Source of the DNA: CAYSSJ01 sp964433675
GTDB taxonomy: Bacteria; Cloacimonadota; Cloacimonadia; Cloacimonadales; TCS61
Direction of reading: 5' to 3'
DNA: 64,000 nucleotides
NCBI GenBank assembly: GCA_964433675.1
Contig: CAYSSJ010000002.1
Location: 1-64,000 of the forward strand
In this document: piece after piece, positions 59,694-64,000 of the stretch
How positions within the stretch are numbered: position 1 is the first letter of the stretch
How the letters are laid out: each line of letters starts with the position of its first letter
The notes under the pieces: generated by a model
Told to the model about the DNA's origin: nothing
Seen by the model: only the letters and a program-made list of their open reading frames with translations
Databases searched by the model: none
Translations under genes and position numbers: made by a program

Positions 59694-61301
59694 TTAATGT
59701 TTAAAGTGTCTTCTTTGGGTAAAGATCATTGCAACTTCAAGTTCATCGCAGGTTTTGATCACAGATTTATCTCTGATAGAGCCACCGGGTTGAACTACCA
59801 GCTCTATCCCCTCTTTTGCCACTGCTTCTATCGAATCGGCAAAAGGGAAGAATGCATCTGAGACTAAAATTGCCTTCTTCATCTCTTGCAGATAATAGCT
59901 TTCAAAATCTTCGCCATCATACTCTGCTTGCAGATTTTCTTTTGCTTTCTCTATTGCCAGTTTCACCGAAGCTACCCGGTTTGGCTGTCCTGCTCCCATA
60001 CCCAATAATTGCAATGCATTATCTTTTGTCTCTCTCACCAAGACAATTGCATTTGATTTTATATGTTTGCTGGCTGCTATGCCGAATTCTATCAATCTCA
60101 CCCTTTTGTCCAAATCGATAGCTTTTCGGGTAACTACTCTCAACTCTTCATAAAGCTCCGCATCTCTGTTTTGTACCAATAGACCACCTTGGACCGGTTT
60201 CATTTGGTACGGATCGATAAATTCGGAAGGGTCATATTTGATGATCCTGAGATTCTTGCTCTTTTGCAAATATTCGAGAGCTTCTTTTTCATAGCCAGGT
60301 GCTATTATCACCTCTACGAACTTCCGTTTGCTCTTGTTCGGATTATCCAGATCCAAATAACCTACCGTCTCATATTTGAGCGGTGTATTGAATGCGATTA
60401 TCGAACCGAAAGCTGAGATGGGATCACCCTCCCAGGCGGTTTTGAATACTTCAGCTTGGATATCACCTTGCGCATAGCCGCAGGGATTTGTATGTTTGAT
60501 AATAACGCACCCGTTTGGCTGCAAATCATGCACAGCTTGGATGGCACCGTCTATATCTACTATGTTGTTGTAAGAAAGCTCTTTACCATGCAGTATCTTC
60601 ATATCGTGAATAGAATTGACCGATAATGACCTTTTGAAGAATACACCATTCTGATGCGGGTTTTCACCATAACGCATCTCTCTGCCATGTTCATAGCTCA
60701 ACCTGATGCTGTTTATATCGGCGAATTTATCCAGCGTAGTAGCAATATCAGCCTCATAATCTGCCGAGTAATTAAATGCCTGTCGCATCAAATTGAATCG
60801 TGTCTCTTCCGAGATATGCCCGTCATTATCCGATAATTCTTCCATTAGTTGCTTGTATTGATTTGGGTCTGTCAAGACAGTTACATATTTATAATTCTTA
60901 GCTGCAGCGCGGATCATCGTAGGACCTCCGATATCAATATACTCGATCAGATCTGTCAGCTCTGCTTCGCTATCTTTCATCTGATCAAATGGGTAGAAAT
61001 TGCATACTACCAGGTCGATGTTCTGAATGTTATGCTTCTCGGCTTCCTGAGCATCTTTTCCTCGATCACCCAATATTCCTGCTGCTATCTGATAAGAGAT
61101 CGTTTTCACTCTTCCGCCAAAAATTTCCGGATTTCCCGTATAAGCAGAGATCTCGATAGCCGGGATATTAGCTTCCCGTAAGGTTTTCAATGTGCCGCCC
61201 GAGGCAATTATTTCACAATCGAGTTTATGTAATAAATTGGCTAAATCCACTATATCGGTCTTGTCATAAACACTCAATAGTGCCCGTCTTATGCGTGTCA
61301 T
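59694..61301 (-). CDS. purH: Bifunctional AICAR transformylase / IMP cyclohydrolase
   Basis: Catalyses the last two steps to IMP. The 535 residues start with the MGS-like cyclohydrolase domain (ALLSVYDKTDIVDLA, ASGGTLKTL, GGRVKTI) followed by the formyltransferase domain (ELSYNNIVDIDGA, HTNPCGYAQGD, DAFFPFADSIE). Length and order are normal. Ribosome-binding AAGGAG lies upstream; it begins one base past the purQ stop. Confidence 0.97.
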   Translation of the reverse strand: MTRIRRALLSVYDKTDIVDLANLLHKLDCEIIASGGTLKTLREANIPAIEISAYTGNPEIFGGRVKTISYQIAAGILGDRGKDAQEAEKHNIQNIDLVVCNFYPFDQMKDSEAELTDLIEYIDIGGPTMIRAAAKNYKYVTVLTDPNQYKQLMEELSDNDGHISEETRFNLMRQAFNYSADYEADIATTLDKFADINSIRLSYEHGREMRYGENPHQNGVFFKRSLSVNSIHDMKILHGKELSYNNIVDIDGAIQAVHDLQPNGCVIIKHTNPCGYAQGDIQAEVFKTAWEGDPISAFGSIIAFNTPLKYETVGYLDLDNPNKSKRKFVEVIIAPGYEKEALEYLQKSKNLRIIKYDPSEFIDPYQMKPVQGGLLVQNRDAELYEELRVVTRKAIDLDKRVRLIEFGIAASKHIKSNAIVLVRETKDNALQLLGMGAGQPNRVASVKLAIEKAKENLQAEYDGEDFESYYLQEMKKAILVSDAFFPFADSIEAVAKEGIELVVQPGGSIRDKSVIKTCDELEVAMIFTQRRHFKH

Positions 61302-61302
61302 C

Positions 61303-62127
61303 TCATCTCCTTTCTTGTTTTATATGTTCTACTATGTTTCTAAAAATTTTCAGTCCATCTCCTTCATGAGAGATGTGCGGATCTTTTTGGATAAGAGCAT
61401 GCCAATCGGGATGATTGAACAGCGATAAATATGCTTCCGGATGTGGCATCATGCCGAGGATATGACCACTCCTATCTGTTAGTGCTGCACAGTTTAGGTC
61501 GGAACCGTTCGGATTTGCCGGATAGTTGGAAGTGACATTGGACTTCTCATCAGCATAGCTCATACAGTTGAGATTGTTATCCAATATTTGCCTTCTAACC
61601 ATTTCATCGGAAATCACCAGTTTACCCTCACCATGCCTGACAGGTAGATGCAAAAGAGCCAACTCTTTTAAAAACGGCGTATTCGTTTGCTCAATTTTAC
61701 AATAACACCATCTATCTTCAAATTTGGACGAATCATTGTAAGTAAGCGTCACTTCCCGGGTATAATCACCACTTAGATTGGGAAGTAATCCCATCTTGAC
61801 CAAAAACTGAAATCCGTTGCAAACTCCGAGGATATATTTCCCGTCAGAGATGAAATCTTCCAATTCTTTGAAGAAAAGCTTACCGTTTATCAATTTCTTA
61901 TACTTCATCTTATTAGCCAACACTTTTCCGGAGCCAAGGTCATCTCCGAAGGAGAAACCACCCGGAAAATTACAGATATCATAGCCATGGATGGATACCT
62001 TTTGCATAAAAATATCGTTTAGATGTACAATCTCAGCGGTAGCGCCTACCAAGCGATAAGCCGCTGCCATTTCCTCTTCGCAATTTATGCCAAACCCTGT
62101 GATAATCAAAGCTCTGACATCTTTCAT
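61303..62127 (-). CDS. purQ: Phosphoribosylformylglycinamidine synthase, glutaminase subunit
   Basis: Supplies ammonia from glutamine to PurL. I start it at ATG 62127 (MKDVRALI), five bases after GGAG and overlapping the purL stop as ATGA; this gives 274 residues. Glutaminase features are FPGGFSFGDDLGSGK, the nucleophile in GVCNGFQFLVKMGLLP and HPEAYLSLF. It is about 50 residues longer than Bacillus-type PurQ and resembles the glutaminase domain of large PurL, here separate from it. Confidence 0.95.
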   Translation of the reverse strand: MKDVRALIITGFGINCEEEMAAAYRLVGATAEIVHLNDIFMQKVSIHGYDICNFPGGFSFGDDLGSGKVLANKMKYKKLINGKLFFKELEDFISDGKYILGVCNGFQFLVKMGLLPNLSGDYTREVTLTYNDSSKFEDRWCYCKIEQTNTPFLKELALLHLPVRHGEGKLVISDEMVRRQILDNNLNCMSYADEKSNVTSNYPANPNGSDLNCAALTDRSGHILGMMPHPEAYLSLFNHPDWHALIQKDPHISHEGDGLKIFRNIVEHIKQERR

Positions 62128-64000
62128 CTTAGCTCCAATCCAGATTCCCAACTCATCTGTAATTCAGATACAGGACAGTTTATGATTAACTTATTTTTAT
62201 AGGAGACAGAGAAATTTTTATCGGAAGTCACTTTTCCAATTCTGAAAGCATCATTTTCAAATATCTTCTCCAGCATATCCGCATCCTTTTCTTTTACTGA
62301 GATAATAAAGCGTGAATGCGATTCGGAGAATAGTATTTGAAACAGCTCATCAAATTGATCGAGATGTATTTTCACGCCCAGATCAGTTCCGATCACCGAT
62401 TCTGCTAATGCTACAATCATCCCACCATCGGAGATATCATGAGCAGAGCGTAGCAGTTGCTTTCTGTGCGCCTCTGTCATGTTCAGATAGCGCTTCTTTG
62501 CATCCTCTTTGCGCACAACAGGTACATTTTTACCCAAATGACCGAGCAGTTTGTAAAATTCCGAACCACCCATTTCATTATAGGTTTTTCCTATGATATA
62601 GATCAGATCATCGGCTTGTTTGAAATTGCTACTGGTCGTCTTTCGCACATCATCTAGCTTTGCAACAATCGAATATAACACTGTTGGTGGCACAGAGATC
62701 TTCACATCGCCGGATTTGAAGTCGTTTTTCATACTATCCTTCCCACTGGTAAGTGGGATATCGAAGTGAGTTGCCATATCATACAATGCCATATTCATCT
62801 GTACGAGTTTAGCCAGTTTGATCTTACCGTCCGGATTGGTTTTCTCGTCATAAACCGAATCTGGCACACAGAAATTATCGTTCACCGTCCAAAATCTGTT
62901 TGAGCTATCTTTCACATCGGGCAATTGACCACCAACGGAGATGATCTGCCTGATAGCTTCGTCAAATGCGCCGGCAGACATCTGATAAGCATCTATATCA
63001 CCATAACGTGGAATTATACCATTTGAGATAGCAATCCCCTCATAGGAATCGTGTGTCAATCTCATCACTGCCGCATCTTGCGGAGTCTTACCATATCTAC
63101 CCATCAAAGGTTTGAGTATAGTTTTACCCTTTACCTCATGATCGTATTGGCGAATCACCCACTCACGCGAGCATATGTTATAACTCGACAAGAGCTTTAT
63201 CAGTGTCTCTTGAAAATTCAGATGCTTGGGTAATACCGGTTCTTTGAGTTCAGGTCGTTTCCACTGGGCTTGCAATCTTTTTCTCGGAACTCCATCGTGT
63301 AGAAATTTTAACTTGAGATACGCTACTTTTTGATCATCATAACGAACATCGAGATAGCCATCATCAGTGAAATACCCGATATGAGCAAGCTCAACTTCAC
63401 GCAATTTTGCCAGTTCATAAAGCTCAGGGATATTATTCTCTTCCACCACCAGCGTCATCCTCTCTTGAGATTCGGAAACGAATATCTCCCAAGGTCTCAG
63501 ATTAAGATATTTCAACGGCACTTTTTCCAGATTGACAAGTGCGCCACCGCTTATCTGTGCCAGTTCTCCCACTGATGAGGATAGTCCGCCGGCACCGTTA
63601 TCGGTACTGCATTTTATCAAGCCTTTCTCAGCTGCTTCCTGCATAAAATCGGAGAGCAACTTCTGCGTGATCGGGCTTCCTATCTGAACGGCGGATTGGG
63701 GCGAATGCTCATCTATCTCTGCTGAGGAGAAGGTGGCACCATGAATACCATCTTTACCTACCCGTCCACCTGCCATAATGATCAGATCACCCGCATCTAT
63801 CCGCTTCTCCCATGATTTCCTACCTTTAAACTTATATGGCATCACACCGCCGGTTCCGCAGTAGACAAGTGGCTTGCCACTATAGCGCTCATCAAAGATA
63901 ATAGAACCATTCACAGTAGGGATCCCCGATTTATTGCCTCCATCCTCGATTCCATGCCTGACTCCCATAAATACCTGCCTCGGATGTAATTGCCCGGGAA
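62124..64000 (-). CDS. purL: Phosphoribosylformylglycinamidine synthase, synthetase subunit (N-terminus outside window)
   Basis: Converts FGAR to FGAM with ATP and ammonia. The open frame continues without stop to the window edge: upstream of the first visible ATG (63968) it reads GQLHPRQVFMG, the conserved PurL segment, so the true start lies beyond 64000. At least 625 residues are visible. They include GIPTVNGSI, GGRVGKDGIHGATFSS, TDNGAGGLSSSVGE and LTSGKDSMKND. The type resembles large PurL lacking its C-terminal glutaminase domain, which is encoded by the adjacent purQ. First visible gene of the purine operon. Confidence 0.96.
   Translation of the reverse strand, partial: PGQLHPRQVFMGVRHGIEDGGNKSGIPTVNGSIIFDERYSGKPLVYCGTGGVMPYKFKGRKSWEKRIDAGDLIIMAGGRVGKDGIHGATFSSAEIDEHSPQSAVQIGSPITQKLLSDFMQEAAEKGLIKCSTDNGAGGLSSSVGELAQISGGALVNLEKVPLKYLNLRPWEIFVSESQERMTLVVEENNIPELYELAKLREVELAHIGYFTDDGYLDVRYDDQKVAYLKLKFLHDGVPRKRLQAQWKRPELKEPVLPKHLNFQETLIKLLSSYNICSREWVIRQYDHEVKGKTILKPLMGRYGKTPQDAAVMRLTHDSYEGIAISNGIIPRYGDIDAYQMSAGAFDEAIRQIISVGGQLPDVKDSSNRFWTVNDNFCVPDSVYDEKTNPDGKIKLAKLVQMNMALYDMATHFDIPLTSGKDSMKNDFKSGDVKISVPPTVLYSIVAKLDDVRKTTSSNFKQADDLIYIIGKTYNEMGGSEFYKLLGHLGKNVPVVRKEDAKKRYLNMTEAHRKQLLRSAHDISDGGMIVALAESVIGTDLGVKIHLDQFDELFQILFSESHSRFIISVKEKDADMLEKIFENDAFRIGKVTSDKNFSVSYKNKLIINCPVSELQMSWESGLELR

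Noticed and set aside
1..64000. CRISPR arrays, insertion sequences, prophage genes
   Set aside because: No regular spacer-repeat array, transposase, integrase or phage structural gene was found on either strand.

Overview
The window reads as a stretch of a low-to-moderate GC bacterial chromosome from the Fibrobacterota-Chlorobiota-Bacteroidota (FCB) superphylum, most likely Cloacimonadota. The main clues are two secreted proteins ending in type IX secretion-style C-terminal sorting domains (YPNPFNP...), several outer-membrane beta-barrels and lipoproteins, a eukaryotic-like (type 2) isoleucyl-tRNA synthetase and the general gene content. This placement is an inference from families, not a database match. 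No rRNA, CRISPR array or recognisable transposase was seen.

Layout. (1) 1-14.1 kb, plus strand: translation and secretion genes. leuS, mntP, a tRNA-Leu(CAG) on the minus strand, a secreted Asp-box propeller protein, a small zinc-ribbon gene coupled to ileS, a DUF1015 gene, rimO-trpS, secG and tRNA-Leu(UAA). (2) 14.2-20.3 kb, minus strand: a tightly overlapping operon (hexapeptide acyltransferase, polyprenol-phosphate glycosyltransferase, 23S rRNA methyltransferase, lipoprotein), then two tandem glutamate dehydrogenases whose cofactor-pocket residues look NAD-type and NADP-type respectively. (3) 20.4-29.2 kb: accessory region. An esterase, an S41 peptidase, an orphan membrane histidine kinase, then a probable defence block (type II restriction enzyme and methyltransferase, a membrane-anchored AlbA_2/Schlafen-like protein, a HELIH zinc peptidase). 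Copies of a 70-80 bp repeat and other degenerate repeats separate the modules. (4) 29.2-35.1 kb: two tandem, roughly 1000-residue paralogues joining receiver-like domains to a PPDK/PEP-synthase ATP-binding domain without the usual phosphohistidine domain. (5) 35.3-42.6 kb: envelope genes (Wzi-like barrel, glycosyltransferase, flippase-like protein, porin-like barrel, FadL-like barrel, Ig-like lipoprotein). (6) 42.6-44.4 kb: recR, ybaB and rsmI. (7) 44.5-51.0 kb: a threonine-glycine-acetate cluster (threonine 3-dehydrogenase, AcpS, acetyl-type AMP ligase, a dedicated acyl carrier protein, two Kbl-type enzymes, a SatP acetate transporter). (8) 51.3-53.6 kb: a large GLUG-repeat secreted protein flanked by repeat-rich intergenic DNA. 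(9) 54.7-64 kb, minus strand: a purine operon purL-purQ-purH-purCE-purD-purN-guaA, in which purC is fused to an animal-like class II purE.

The most promising less-described items are the carrier-protein-linked threonine/glycine cluster, the paired REC-like/PPDK_N proteins (one with an apparently intact receiver, the other with the phospho-acceptor Asp replaced by Asn), the AlbA_2-TM plus zinc peptidase pair next to the restriction-modification genes, and the direct repeats that bracket these modules.
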